From Kineosporia mesophila (lineage in GTDB: Bacteria; Actinomycetota; Actinomycetes; Actinomycetales; Kineosporiaceae): a stretch of DNA of 64,000 nucleotides. Of the stretch, positions 9,063 through 18,724 are shown in pieces; the first letter of the stretch is position 1; each line of letters starts with the position of its first letter. The stretch is from the NCBI RefSeq assembly GCF_021129235.1, contig NZ_JAJOMA010000010.1:212375-276374 (forward strand), written 5' to 3'. Made by a program: the position numbers and the translations under genes. The notes under the pieces are model-generated. The model had not been told where the DNA came from. It worked only from the letters and a program-made list of their open reading frames with translations, and made no database searches.

Positions 9063-9624
9063 GTGTGCAGCCTCCGTGCCTCCGGACCGTCACGGTCCGG
9101 GGGGTGCCTGTCGTCCGGGTAGGCCCGGCAGAAGTCGTGCAGGTATATGTGTGCGGTGCTTGGTGCTGATCAGTCTCTCAAACGCTGAAGCATCCTGCAG
9201 CGTCCCTCCGGGGCGTCAGGAGGGGAGCGGTAGCCCCGTCCGCCCCTCCGGTACCCGTCCGTACTCATAGGTACTCGCCGATCCGCAGCAAGAAGGGCCT
9301 ATCGGGACATACGGACGGCGACGGCGCGCGGCCCGCGCAGTTCGCACGTGATCGCCCCCACATGCGCGGGCCGGGAGAGCACCTCGTCCACTATTCCCCA
9401 CCGCCCCCCACCCGCGGGCAGTTGTCGCCCCCCGCGTCCCCACTTTGCTCCCCGTCGGCCCGTCGAGGGTGCCCCGACCCTCCCCGAAGGGGGCATATGA
9501 CCGTTGGGGCAGCGCTGTCAAGACTGTGGATGACACTCGGACGCAAACATCCCCCACGTTCGCATCCGGCCCGCTGACCTGCACTTTCGTGCAACTGGCG
9601 GCTGCGGAATCCACCGTTCCGCCA
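9063..9624. other. Intergenic region between the divergent moxR and mraZ operons
   Basis: The roughly 560 bases have no ORF with recognisable protein content. They must hold the leftward moxR promoter, which I could not pick out. The rightward control region is listed separately. Confidence 0.6.
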
Positions 9625-9666
9625 TTGCGTGTGGGGGGAAGTGGAGTAATGTGGAGGCCACTGGAG
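9625..9666 (+). promoter_or_regulatory. mraZ promoter with four MraZ boxes
   Basis: Four hexamers start at exact 10-base steps: GTGGGG (9631), GTGGAG (9641), GTGGAG (9651) and CTGGAG (9661). MraZ is known to bind directly repeated G-rich boxes at this spacing upstream of its own operon. A candidate promoter TTGCGT (9625-9630), 16 bases, TAATGT (9647-9652) overlaps the boxes, so bound MraZ would block RNA polymerase. The boxes are plain in the sequence; the promoter is inferred. Confidence 0.75.
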
Positions 9667-9741
9667 CAGGGAGGAGTTCACGGATGACACCTCTCGCCCC
9701 AGCTGTTCTGAATAGGGAGGGGCGAGGGAAGGGGACCGTAG

Positions 9742-10173
9742 ATGTTCCTCGGTACCCATACACCTCGCCTCGACGACAAGGGCCGGATGATCCTTCCGGC
9801 CAAGTTCCGCGAGCAACTGGAGGAAGGGGTGATCGTGACCAGGGGTCAGGAGCGTTGTCTCTATGTCTTCCCCGTCGACGAGTTCTCCCGGATCTCCGAC
9901 CAGTTGCGCCAGGCACCGGTGACCAGCAAGCAGGCGCGCGACTACCTACGGGTGTTCCTCTCCGGGGCATCCGACGAGGCGGTCGACAAACAGGGCCGGA
10001 TCACCATCCCGGCCATGTTGCGCACCTATGCCGGTCTGACCCGCGACTGCGCCGTGATCGGCGCCGGTCAGCGGATCGAGATCTGGGACCTGGCGGCGTG
10101 GGAGTCGTACCTCGAGGAGCAGGAACAGGCGTTCGCCGAGCAGGCCGAGGAAGTTGTTCCCGGGTTGTTCTGA
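9742..10173 (+). CDS. mraZ: Transcriptional regulator MraZ
   Basis: The 143-residue DNA-binding protein has two AbrB-like repeats: residues about 1-50 ([14 protein letters not shown]) and about 75-120 ([18 protein letters not shown]). It forms ring-shaped oligomers and represses the dcw operon in several bacteria. It opens the cluster, preceded by a purine-rich ribosome binding site. The direct repeats about 75-110 bases upstream are its likely own operator. Confidence 0.97.
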   Translation: MFLGTHTPRLDDKGRMILPAKFREQLEEGVIVTRGQERCLYVFPVDEFSRISDQLRQAPVTSKQARDYLRVFLSGASDEAVDKQGRITIPAMLRTYAGLTRDCAVIGAGQRIEIWDLAAWESYLEEQEQAFAEQAEEVVPGLF

Positions 10174-10608
10174 TGTCGCCTGATCTCGTGCCACCCCGCA
10201 GGAGCACCACGCCGCAGCAGCAGAACCGAGCATCCAGTGCTGACTCATGGCCGGCCCGACTCGCCGACGATGAGGTCTCCAGCCGCCCGAGGCGTCCTGA
10301 CACACCTTCCCCGGTGTCAGGCCGCAGTTCGGTCGGAGCGGATGGAGACCTGATCGGCGGACGTCGGCCCGCCCCGGAGCGCGGGTCTCACCTCTGACGA
10401 GACACCTGCAGCCTACTTCCCACCACATCTCTGTCACCCTGCCGGGTCGGCGAACCCCTGCCGCACCCGCAACGACCCGTACAAGAAGTCAGTCACGGAG
10501 TGTAATCGCCGAACGCGCACAGCCCCCAGCGGCTTCCCTGCCCACGAAAACCATTCTGCGGACCGGAGAAATGCTCCGGCCGCGCCGCACCCCCGAGGGG
10601 AGGTCGCG
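10174..10608 (+). other. Leader region between mraZ and rsmH with one hairpin
   Basis: The 435 bases hold no recognisable gene. An 8-bp stem (CCTGACAC at 10296-10303 with GTGTCAGG at 10314-10321) could be an attenuator or protein-binding site; no U-run follows. TGTAAT near 10500 is a weak -10 candidate for a second promoter. Confidence 0.5.
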
Positions 10609-11661
10609 ATGACCAGCCCTGACCCGGCCGGCCCGGCCGACGATGTCGCCGAGGCCCACGAACGACATGTCCCCGTCATGCGCGACCGCTGTGTCGAACT
10701 GCTGGCGCCCGCGCTGGACAGGCCCGGATCGATCGTGGTGGACGCCACGCTCGGTATGGGCGGCCACAGCGAGGCCCTGCTCAGCGCCTGCCCGCAGGCC
10801 ACGCTGGTCGGTATCGACCGCGACCCGCAGGCCCTGGAACTGGCCGGCCGCCGGCTGGCCGGTTTCGGTGACCGCGTGCGCCTGGCGCACGCCGTCTACG
10901 ACGACATCCCCCAGGTCCTCACCGACCTGGGGATCGGCAAGGTCGACGGTGTCCTGATGGACCTCGGCGTCTCGTCCCTCCAGCTGGACGAGAGCGACCG
11001 GGGCTTCGCCTATGCGGTGGACGCGCCGCTGGACATGAGGATGAACCAGACCGAGGGTGTCTCCGCGGCCGACGTCCTCAACACCTACGCCGCCGCCGAC
11101 CTGGTCCGGATCCTGCGTGACTACGGCGAGGAGCGGTTCGCCAAGCGCATCGTCTCGGCGATCGTGCGCGAGCGGACGGCCCGGCCGTTCACGACCAGCG
11201 CCCGGCTGGTCGAGCTGATCCGGGACAACGTGCCGGCCGCCACCCGGCGCACCGGTGGCAACCCGGCCAAGCGCACGTTCCAGGCGCTGCGGATCGAGGT
11301 CAACCAGGAGCTCGAGGTGCTGCAGCGGGCCGTGCCCGCGGCGGTGGATGCGCTCGCCGTCGGCGGCCGGATCGCCGTGCTGGCCTACCACTCCCTGGAA
11401 GACCGCATCGTGAAACGGGTGTTCGCGGACCAGGTGCGCAGCACCACGCCGGCCGGCCTGCCGGTCGAGCTCGAGGGGCACGCCCCGCGCATGCAGTTGC
11501 TGACCCGGGGCGCCGAGGTGCCGGACGAGGCGGAGACGGCGGAGAACCCGCGCGCGGGTTCGGCCAGGCTACGGGCGGTGGAACGGCTCCGGGAGGCGCC
11601 GGCCGCCGTCGCGAAAGATGTTGTGGGCTATCGCAGGCAACGAGGAGGGGACGCAGGATGA
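10609..11661 (+). CDS. rsmH: 16S rRNA (cytosine-1402 N4)-methyltransferase
   Basis: The 350-residue SAM-dependent enzyme methylates C1402 in the decoding centre. Seen: [13 protein letters not shown] start region, SAM-binding [14 protein letters not shown] (about residues 43-58), [37 protein letters not shown] and [19 protein letters not shown] lies just before the ATG. The stop overlaps the ftsL ATG by four bases. Confidence 0.97.
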   Translation: MTSPDPAGPADDVAEAHERHVPVMRDRCVELLAPALDRPGSIVVDATLGMGGHSEALLSACPQATLVGIDRDPQALELAGRRLAGFGDRVRLAHAVYDDIPQVLTDLGIGKVDGVLMDLGVSSLQLDESDRGFAYAVDAPLDMRMNQTEGVSAADVLNTYAAADLVRILRDYGEERFAKRIVSAIVRERTARPFTTSARLVELIRDNVPAATRRTGGNPAKRTFQALRIEVNQELEVLQRAVPAAVDALAVGGRIAVLAYHSLEDRIVKRVFADQVRSTTPAGLPVELEGHAPRMQLLTRGAEVPDEAETAENPRAGSARLRAVERLREAPAAVAKDVVGYRRQRGGDAG

Positions 11662-12122
11662 GCACCAGCACCGCGACCGCGAGGGTTGCACCGGAATACC
11701 TTTCGGGCGCCGCGGCGGCCCGGCAGAACACCCGGCAACCGGCCCGGCCGCCGCTGCGTGTTCCGCGTCCCCGTCTGCGGGTCGTTCCCGCGCCCCGGCG
11801 TTCGCGCACCGGGCTCGCCCTGCTGTGCGTCGGCCTGCTCGGCGCCGGCCTCCTGGCCCTGCTGCTGCTCAACATCAGCATCGGCAAGGGTGCCTACGAG
11901 CTCACCGGGCTTCAGCAGAAGCAGCGGGAACTCGCCGATCAGCAGCAGTCGCTGACCGAGCAGGTCGAGTCGCAGGGCGCCCCGGGCAAGCTCGCCGGCA
12001 AGGCCAAGAAGCTCGGCATGGTGCCCGCGCCCAACCCGGCGTTCCTCGACCCGGACAACGGCAGCGTGAAGGGCGAGCCCGAGGCGGCGACCTCCCCGGC
12101 GTCGGCTGAGCCTGCGCGATGA
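11658..12122 (+). CDS. ftsL: Cell division protein FtsL-like
   Basis: The 154-residue bitopic membrane protein has a basic N-terminal cytoplasmic part (1-50), one membrane helix (about 51-74), a short coiled coil rich in Gln and Glu (about 78-105) and a disordered tail. Sequence similarity within this family is low; the call rests on topology, size and position between rsmH and ftsI. FtsL joins FtsQ and FtsB to activate FtsW-FtsI. It is coupled by ATGA overlaps on both sides. Confidence 0.85.
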   Translation: MSTSTATARVAPEYLSGAAAARQNTRQPARPPLRVPRPRLRVVPAPRRSRTGLALLCVGLLGAGLLALLLLNISIGKGAYELTGLQQKQRELADQQQSLTEQVESQGAPGKLAGKAKKLGMVPAPNPAFLDPDNGSVKGEPEAATSPASAEPAR

Positions 12123-14377
12123 GTACCGGTGGTGGCGCGGCCGCCCGGTCCGGGGACCCTCGGGAGTCGGGACGCGCCACCACGCCGGTTCCGAAAGCGC
12201 AGAAAACAGGACGCGGTCAGTCGTCCGCGAGGACGGGATCCGGGTCCGGCGCGTCCGGCGGCTCGTCGGGAAGTGCCAGGAACGTCATGCGTGGGGACAC
12301 CTCTCCGGCCCGTGGTGGCCAGCCTCGTAACCAGCCGCCCCGTCAGGGCTCCCAGCCCCGCCGGGCTCCGGCCGGCACCGGGAGGCCGGTGGCGAAGAAG
12401 GCCGTCGGCCGGAAACCCTTACCGAATAAAGCTCCTCGGCCCGGCGCGAAACCCGTTGCCCGCAAGAGCAGTTCGCGGCAGGGTGCGAAGAAGACGGCCC
12501 GTACGCTGACTCGCTCGGCCCTCGGCCCGGCCGTGAGAACCGCTCGTACACAAGCCAGACGCCGTACCGGCGGGCGGGGCCCGGGGGGTCCCGGCGGCCC
12601 CCGGCGCCCGCTGCTGGGCCCGCCCCGGTCCGGCAGCCCGGACGTGCGGCTGCGCTGGGTCACCGGTGCCGTCGTCCTGGTCTTCCTCGTGTTCGCCGGA
12701 AAACTGTTGCAGCTACAGGCCATCGACGCCGAGAAGCTGTCGGCCGAGGCGCTGGAGAGCCGCTCGATCACCAAGCCCCTGCCCGCGCACCGCGGCGACA
12801 TCCTCGACACGAACGGCAGCGTCCTCGCCACCACGGTGGAACGGCGCAACATCACCGTCGACCAGACCCTGGTGTCCGCGTACAACGAGACGGCCAAGGT
12901 GCCCAACGACGAGAAGGGCGCGGTCGGGGCGGCCCGGAAGATCGCCCCGGTCCTGAACGAGCCGGTCGCCGAGGTCGCGCAGACGCTGGCCGGCAACAAG
13001 CGCTTCAACTACGTCGCCAAGGACGTGGAACCCACCGTCTGGCGCGATGTCTCGGATCTCAGCCTCCCGGGCATCTTCAGCGAGTCGGCCAGCCGCCGCA
13101 CCTATCCGGCCGACTCGGTCGCCTCGAACGTGCTCGGTTTCATCAACAGCCAGGGCGAGGCCCAGTCCGGCATCGAGAGGTCGCAGGACGAGCTGCTGAA
13201 CGGCACCGACGGCACGCTCACCTACGAGAAGGGCAAGGGCGGTCAGCAGATCGCCACCGGGATGACCACCGAGACCGAACCGGTCGACGGCAAGGACGTC
13301 CAGCTCACCCTCGACCGCGACCTGCAGTGGAAGTCGCAGGAGGCGCTGGACAAGGTGGTCAAGGACGCCAACGCCGCCTCCGCGACGCTGGTGGCGCTCA
13401 ACATCAGGACCGGGGAGATCCTGGCCCTGGCCGACGCCCCCACCTACAACGCCAACACGCCCAACAAGGCCAAGACGGCCGACCTCGGGAACCGGGCCCT
13501 CACCGATGTTTTCGAGCCCGGGTCGACCAGCAAGGTGATTACGGCCGCGGCCGCCATCGAGGAGGGCGTGGCGACGCCGTCGACCCACGTCACGGTGCCC
13601 AACCGGCTCGACCGGGGCGCCGCCGGCGTGATCCGCGACTCCGAGGAGCACGGTGTCGAGAAGCTGACCTTCGCCGGGGTTCTGGCCAAGTCGTCGAACA
13701 TCGGCACGGTCAAGGTCGGCGAGAAGATGTCCGCGCAGACGATGTACGACTACCTGACCAAGTTCGGCATCGGCAGCAAGACCGGGGTCGGCATGACCGA
13801 GTCGGCGGGCATCCTCAGCCCGCCCGGCAAGTGGGACGGCCGCACCCGGCTGAACGTGATGTTCGGTCAGGGTCTGTCGGTGACCGCGCTGCAGTCGGCC
13901 GAGGTCTTCGCCACCATCGCCAACGACGGTGTGCGGGTGCAGCCGAAACTGGTGAAGGCCGTCACCGGGGCCGACGGCAAGCTCGAGCCGGAGCCCGAGG
14001 GCAAGAAGACCCGGGTGGTCAGCACCAGGACGGCCGAGCAGGTCCGCCTGATGCTGGAGAGCGTCGTCGGTGAGGGCGGCACGGCGGTCAACGCCGAGAT
14101 CCCCGGCTACCGGGTGGCGGGCAAGACCGGTACGGCGCAGGCCTACGACGAGAGTTGCGGCTGTTACAACGGGTACACGGCCAGTTTCGTAGGGATGGCC
14201 CCGGCGGACGACCCGGCCCTGGTGGTCGCGGTCTTCGTGCAGCAGCCCCAGAACGGTCACTACGGCGGCACCCTGGCGGCGCCCGTCTTCCAGCAGATCA
14301 TGTCCTACGCGCTGACCTTGCAGGGCATCGAGCCGACGGGGGCGAAGATGCCCGACGTTCCGCTCGAGTGGTCCTGA
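12119..14377 (+). CDS. ftsI: Peptidoglycan transpeptidase FtsI (PBP3, class B)
   Basis: The 752-residue septal transpeptidase has a very long basic, Pro/Lys/Arg/Gly-rich cytoplasmic tail (1-175), a membrane anchor (about 180-196), the PBP dimerisation domain, and the transpeptidase domain with all motifs: SxxK as S469-T-S-K472, SxN as S525-S-N527, and KTG at K669-T670-G671. The tail is several times longer than in typical FtsI and contains PVAKKAV and KPVARK motifs. The start is set by ATGA overlap with ftsL; a later start near the membrane helix cannot be excluded. Confidence 0.96.
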   Translation: MSTGGGAAARSGDPRESGRATTPVPKAQKTGRGQSSARTGSGSGASGGSSGSARNVMRGDTSPARGGQPRNQPPRQGSQPRRAPAGTGRPVAKKAVGRKPLPNKAPRPGAKPVARKSSSRQGAKKTARTLTRSALGPAVRTARTQARRRTGGRGPGGPGGPRRPLLGPPRSGSPDVRLRWVTGAVVLVFLVFAGKLLQLQAIDAEKLSAEALESRSITKPLPAHRGDILDTNGSVLATTVERRNITVDQTLVSAYNETAKVPNDEKGAVGAARKIAPVLNEPVAEVAQTLAGNKRFNYVAKDVEPTVWRDVSDLSLPGIFSESASRRTYPADSVASNVLGFINSQGEAQSGIERSQDELLNGTDGTLTYEKGKGGQQIATGMTTETEPVDGKDVQLTLDRDLQWKSQEALDKVVKDANAASATLVALNIRTGEILALADAPTYNANTPNKAKTADLGNRALTDVFEPGSTSKVITAAAAIEEGVATPSTHVTVPNRLDRGAAGVIRDSEEHGVEKLTFAGVLAKSSNIGTVKVGEKMSAQTMYDYLTKFGIGSKTGVGMTESAGILSPPGKWDGRTRLNVMFGQGLSVTALQSAEVFATIANDGVRVQPKLVKAVTGADGKLEPEPEGKKTRVVSTRTAEQVRLMLESVVGEGGTAVNAEIPGYRVAGKTGTAQAYDESCGCYNGYTASFVGMAPADDPALVVAVFVQQPQNGHYGGTLAAPVFQQIMSYALTLQGIEPTGAKMPDVPLEWS

Positions 14378-14395
14378 GAGGTCCCCGAAACCGGA

Positions 14396-14408
14396 TAGAT
14401 TCACGACT
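14396..14408 (+). promoter_or_regulatory. Candidate leaderless promoter of murE
   Basis: TAGATT (14396-14401) lies 7 bases before the murE GTG. No Shine-Dalgarno sequence is present, so transcription would start at or next to the start codon. The same layout occurs before several other genes here. Confidence 0.5.
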
Positions 14409-16028
14409 GTGCCGGCCCCGCTGCGCGAACCCGCGCCTGCCCGTTCCCTCGTCGACGTCGCGAGCGTCCTCGGTACCACCGTGCCGGACACTGCGCGTGA
14501 CGTCGTGATCACTGGCGTCTGCCTGGATTCCCGGGCAGTACGGCCCGGTGACCTGTACGCCGCGCTGCCCGGAGCGCGCACCCACGGCGCCCGTTTCGCC
14601 GCCGGTGCCGCAGAACTGGGCGCGACGGCGGTGCTGACCGACCCCGACGGGGCGGAACTGGCGGCCGCCGCCGGATTGCCGGCGGTGATCGTTCCCCACC
14701 CCCGTCAGGTGCTCGGTGACCTGGCCGCCTGGGTGTTCGGCCGCCCGGCCGAGAAGATGCTGATGTTCGGCGTGACCGGCACCAACGGCAAGACCACCAC
14801 GACCTTCCTGCTGGACGGCGCGCTGCGCGCCGGGCAGCGTCGCACCGGGCTGATCGGCACTGTGACCACCCGGTTCCTCGACGAGCAGGTCGACAGCGTG
14901 CGCACCACCCCGGAGGCCCCCGACCTGGCCGCCCTGATGGCGACGATGGTGACCCGGGGTGTGGACGTCTGCTCGATGGAGGTCTCCAGCCACGCGATCA
15001 CCCTCGGCCGGGTCGACGGCATCCGCTTCGACGTGGCCGGGTTCACCAACCTCAGCCAGGACCACCTCGACTTCCACCCCACGATGGAGGACTACTTCGC
15101 CGCGAAGGCGGAGCTGTTCTCGCCGGAGCGCTCGCGGCAGGGCGTGGTCTGCGTGGACGACGAGTGGGGACGACGGCTGGCCCGGGAGGCGGGGGTGCCG
15201 GTCGTGACCTTCACCACCGTCGGCCCGTGGGCCGGAACCGACGACGCGAGCCCACCCTCGTCCTCAATCATCGAGGCCGACTGGCGTGTGACCGCCGCCC
15301 GCCCGCACGACGGGGGCACCGACTTCGTCCTGACCGGCCCGGCCGGCGTGACCGTGGACGCCCGCTGCCCGCTGCCGGGCGAGTTCAACGTGGCGAACAC
15401 CGTGCTCGCGCTGCTCATGCTGGTGGCCGGAGGCATCGAGGCGGCCGATGCCGCCCGCTGGCTGGCCGACGCCCCCGCGGTGCCGGGCCGGATGGAACTC
15501 ATCTCCCGCGCCGCCCCCGGGCAGCCCCTGGCCGTCGTCGACTACGCCCACAGCCCCGACGCCGTGGCGACCGCTCTGCGCGCCCTGCGCCCCTCCCTGG
15601 GGGCTGCCGGGGGGCCGCTGGTGGTGGTGCTCGGCGCCGGTGGCGACCGCGACCGCGCCAAGCGCCCGAAGATGGGCGCCGAGGCCGCCCGGCACGCCGA
15701 CGTGGTGGTCGTCACCGACGACAACCCCCGTTCCGAGGTCCCCGCCGACATCCGCGCATCGGTGCTCGAAGGGGCACGATCGGTGAGCGGAACCGGCTCC
15801 GCCACCCCTGATGTGCTCGAGATCGCCGACCGCCGTCAGGCGATCGAGACCGCCGTCCGGCTCGCCGGGCCGGACGGGATCGTGCTGGTCGCGGGCAAGG
15901 GGCACGAACGCGGTCAGGAGATCGCGGGGGTCAAGCACCCGTTCGACGACCGGGAGGTGCTCGCCGAGGTGCTCGGGCGGGCCGGCGGCAATGTGGCCGC
16001 CCCGGTGCCCCAGGGCCAGAACCGGTGA
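14409..16028 (+). CDS. murE: UDP-MurNAc-L-Ala-D-Glu:meso-diaminopimelate ligase
   Basis: The 539-residue cytoplasmic Mur ligase adds the third residue of the peptidoglycan stem. The ATP loop GTNGKTTTT, EVSSHAI, LSQDHLDFH, the carbamylated-lysine region YFAAKAELF, DYAHSPDA and the substrate-selecting motif D438-N439-P440-R441 are all intact; DNPR indicates meso-DAP. It follows ftsI by 31 bases and is followed by a 156-base gap where murF would be expected. Confidence 0.96.
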   Translation: MPAPLREPAPARSLVDVASVLGTTVPDTARDVVITGVCLDSRAVRPGDLYAALPGARTHGARFAAGAAELGATAVLTDPDGAELAAAAGLPAVIVPHPRQVLGDLAAWVFGRPAEKMLMFGVTGTNGKTTTTFLLDGALRAGQRRTGLIGTVTTRFLDEQVDSVRTTPEAPDLAALMATMVTRGVDVCSMEVSSHAITLGRVDGIRFDVAGFTNLSQDHLDFHPTMEDYFAAKAELFSPERSRQGVVCVDDEWGRRLAREAGVPVVTFTTVGPWAGTDDASPPSSSIIEADWRVTAARPHDGGTDFVLTGPAGVTVDARCPLPGEFNVANTVLALLMLVAGGIEAADAARWLADAPAVPGRMELISRAAPGQPLAVVDYAHSPDAVATALRALRPSLGAAGGPLVVVLGAGGDRDRAKRPKMGAEAARHADVVVVTDDNPRSEVPADIRASVLEGARSVSGTGSATPDVLEIADRRQAIETAVRLAGPDGIVLVAGKGHERGQEIAGVKHPFDDREVLAEVLGRAGGNVAAPVPQGQNR

Positions 16029-16184
16029 CGCGCGCACCGCGCGGGCTCGGTACCGTGAGCGCCGCCCCATGGGCCCCCGGCAGGTACAGGAGACCGTCCG
16101 TCTGATGTCCGGCTCGATCACTGCTTCCCCCGGCAGCACGCCGGTTCCCACCCCCACACGAACGAGAGAGACCGAGGCAGCGTC
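16029..16184 (+). other. Gap at the expected murF position
   Basis: Only 156 bases separate murE from mraY, while murF (about 1.4 kb) normally lies here in actinobacteria. The stretch has no Mur-ligase motif in any frame. A short open frame from the ATG at 16069 gives a Thr/Pro-rich peptide without recognisable content. Confidence 0.8.
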
Positions 16185-17270
16185 GTGAGAACGGTCCTGA
16201 TCGCCGCGGCCGTATCGCTGGTCTTTGCGCTCTTCGGAACCCCGATCTTCATCCGGTTCCTGGTCAAGCGCCGTTACGGTCAGTTCGTCCGGGACGACGG
16301 CCCGACCTCGCACCACGTCAAGCGGGGCACCCCGACCATGGGTGGCGCGGTCATCATCCTCGCCACCCTGACCGGCTACACGGTGGCGCACGCCGTCACC
16401 CTGGACGGCCCGACGATGTCGGGCGTCCTGGTGCTCTACCTGATGACGGGTCTGGGTCTGGTCGGATTCCTCGACGACTTCATCAAGATCAGCAGGCAGC
16501 GAAGTCTGGGACTGACGGCCGGCGGCAAGCTCGCCGGGCAGTCGTTCGTCTCGGTGACCTTCGCGATCCTGACGCTCCAGTTCCCGGACAACGGTTTCCG
16601 GACCCCGGGCACCACGGCGATCTCGTTCATCCGTGACACCGCGGTCGACCTGGCCTTCGCCGGGCCGGTGATCGGTCTGATCCTCTACATCGCCTGGACC
16701 TACATCATCATCGCGGGCGCCAGCAACGGCGTTAACCTGACCGACGGTCTGGACGGCCTGGCCACCGGCGCGAGCGTGATGGTGTTCGGCGGCTACGTGA
16801 TGATCGGTATCTGGCAGTCCAACCAGTCGTGCCAGCTCGCCACCGGCGCCGGACCGCAGTGCTACGAGGTGCGCGATCCGCGTGACCTGGCCGTGGTTGC
16901 GGCCTGTGTGATGGGTGCCTGCTTCGGCTTCCTCTGGTGGAACGCCTCGCCGGCCAAGATCTTCATGGGTGACACCGGTTCGCTCGCCCTCGGCGGCGGC
17001 CTGGCCGGCCTGGCCATCACCACCCGCACCGAGCTGCTTCTCGTGCCGCTGGCCGGCCTGTTCATCATGATCACGCTGTCGGTCATCATCCAGGTCGGCT
17101 CGTTCAAACTGACCGGGAGACGGGTGTTCCGCATGGCGCCCCTGCAACACCACTTCGAACTGGTCGGGTGGGGCGAGGTCACCATCGTCATCCGGTTCTG
17201 GATCATCGCCGGGCTCTTCGTGGCGCTCGGTCTCGGAGTCTTCTACGCCGAGTGGGTGGTGGGTATATGA
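16185..17270 (+). CDS. mraY: Phospho-MurNAc-pentapeptide transferase MraY
   Basis: The 361-residue polytopic membrane enzyme transfers phospho-MurNAc-pentapeptide to undecaprenyl phosphate, giving lipid I. Seen: [21 protein letters not shown] (Asp pair), [27 protein letters not shown], and about ten membrane helices. It starts at GTG, and its stop overlaps the murD start (ATGA). Confidence 0.97.
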   Translation: MRTVLIAAAVSLVFALFGTPIFIRFLVKRRYGQFVRDDGPTSHHVKRGTPTMGGAVIILATLTGYTVAHAVTLDGPTMSGVLVLYLMTGLGLVGFLDDFIKISRQRSLGLTAGGKLAGQSFVSVTFAILTLQFPDNGFRTPGTTAISFIRDTAVDLAFAGPVIGLILYIAWTYIIIAGASNGVNLTDGLDGLATGASVMVFGGYVMIGIWQSNQSCQLATGAGPQCYEVRDPRDLAVVAACVMGACFGFLWWNASPAKIFMGDTGSLALGGGLAGLAITTRTELLLVPLAGLFIMITLSVIIQVGSFKLTGRRVFRMAPLQHHFELVGWGEVTIVIRFWIIAGLFVALGLGVFYAEWVVGI

Positions 17271-18724
17271 GCGACCCCCGGGCCCATGAGTGGAACGGCC
17301 TGCGGGTCGTCGTCGCCGGGATCGGGATCTCCGGTTTCGCCTGTGCGGACGCCCTGCTCGAGCGGGGCGCGCAGGTCGTCGTGGTGGATCACACCGATGC
17401 CGGCTCGCGCGGGGAGCGCGGCACCGTGCTGGGCATGCTGGGCGCGGACATCCGCCTCGGCGCCGAGCACGTCACCGCCCTGCCCGCCGTGGACGGCGAG
17501 CCCGCTCAGCTGCTGATCGTCTCGCCGGGCTGGGCCGACGACCAGCCGGTGCTCGCCGGCGCGCTCGCCGCGGGCATCCCGGTCTGGGCCGAGGCCGAGC
17601 TGGCCTGGCGCCTGCGGCCCGCCGGGAGGCCGGCCCCCTGGCTGACCGTCACCGGCACCCGGGGCAAGGCCACCACCACCACGATGCTGGCCACCATGCT
17701 GGCGGCCGACGGCAGGCGCGCGACCTCCACCGGGCAGGCGGGCACCTCGCTGCTGGAATCGGTACTGCACCCGGAGCCGTACGACGTGCTCGCCGTGCAG
17801 CTGTCGGCGTTCCAGCTGCGCTGGTCGTCCAGCGTGCAGCCGCTGGCGTCGGTGTGCCTGAACGTCGGCCCGGCCGACACCGGCAGCCTGGCCGCGCGCG
17901 GGCTGGTCTACCGCAACACCGAGATCGCCTGCGTCTACAACGTCGCCGACGAGGCCACCGAGCAGCTGGTGCGCGACGCCGAGGTGATCGAGGGCGCCCG
18001 CGCCATCGGTTTCAGCGGTGGGGTGCCCGCCGTGTCGATGCTCGGCCTGGTCGAGGACGTGCTCTGCGATCGGGCGTTCGTGCCTCAGCGGGCCACCGCG
18101 GCCGCCGAACTGGGCACGATCGACGACGTGCGCACCGCCGGGGCCGGCGTGCTGGCCGCCCACAACGTGCTCAACGCCCTGGCCGCCGCCTCGCTGGCGC
18201 GGGCGTTCGGCGTCGTCCCGTCGGCCGTGCGCGACGGGCTGCGTCACTACTACCCGTTGCCGCACCGGCTGAACCTGCTGCAGAAGACGAACGACGTGGA
18301 CTGGGTGGACGACTCGTCGGCCACCGATGCCTACGCGGCCGCGGCCGGGCTGGCGAGTTTCGCCTCCGTGGTCTGGATCGCGGGTGGCTACGGACCGGCT
18401 CCGGACGACCTGGACGCGGTGGTCGAGAAGTACGCGGCCCGGCTGCGCGGGGTCGTGCTGCTGCCCGGCGACGGCACGTCCGCGCTGCGGGAGGCCCTCG
18501 GCCGACACGCCCCGGATGTCCCGGTCCTGGATGCCGCCGTCACCGAGACTGGGGGGATGCCTGAGATCGAGCCGGTGATGCGGTCTGCCGTCGAACGCGC
18601 CGGCGACCTCGCCCGGCCCGGCGACACGGTGCTCTACTCACCGGTTCTCGCGGCCCGCGAGGGTGAGCCGTTCTCGGCCCGGGGCCAGGCGTTCGCCCTC
18701 GCCCTGAAAGACGTGCCGGCGTGA
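17267..18724 (+). CDS. murD: Divergent MurD-like protein (D-glutamate ligase position), catalytic residues altered
   Basis: The 485-residue protein has the overall MurD length and order: Rossmann start [17 protein letters not shown], central ATPase domain, C-terminal domain. Key positions differ. The P-loop is GTRGKATT (Arg132 for Asn, Lys134 kept). The magnesium Glu of ELSSFQL is Gln178 in VQLSAFQL. The DHLD block after ILN is missing (N199-V-G-P-A-D-T-G-S). No lysine is seen in the carbamylated-lysine segment. DSKATN is D349-S-S-A-T-D354. The SPxxAS..QF end is [12 protein letters not shown]. MurE and MurC in the same cluster keep all of these. It may be inactive, regulatory, or changed in specificity. 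It is translationally coupled to mraY and ftsW. Confidence 0.75.
   Translation: MSDPRAHEWNGLRVVVAGIGISGFACADALLERGAQVVVVDHTDAGSRGERGTVLGMLGADIRLGAEHVTALPAVDGEPAQLLIVSPGWADDQPVLAGALAAGIPVWAEAELAWRLRPAGRPAPWLTVTGTRGKATTTTMLATMLAADGRRATSTGQAGTSLLESVLHPEPYDVLAVQLSAFQLRWSSSVQPLASVCLNVGPADTGSLAARGLVYRNTEIACVYNVADEATEQLVRDAEVIEGARAIGFSGGVPAVSMLGLVEDVLCDRAFVPQRATAAAELGTIDDVRTAGAGVLAAHNVLNALAAASLARAFGVVPSAVRDGLRHYYPLPHRLNLLQKTNDVDWVDDSSATDAYAAAAGLASFASVVWIAGGYGPAPDDLDAVVEKYAARLRGVVLLPGDGTSALREALGRHAPDVPVLDAAVTETGGMPEIEPVMRSAVERAGDLARPGDTVLYSPVLAAREGEPFSARGQAFALALKDVPA

Noticed and set aside
12713..14581. Open frame of 622 codons antisense to ftsI
   Set aside because: No domain or ribosome binding site; ftsI on the other strand has every catalytic motif.
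16069..16188. Possible murF remnant in the murE-mraY gap
   Set aside because: The peptide is Thr/Pro-rich and matches no part of MurF.
15264..17153. Open frame of 629 codons antisense to murE and mraY
   Set aside because: Composition is Gly/Arg/His-rich and covers two certain genes.
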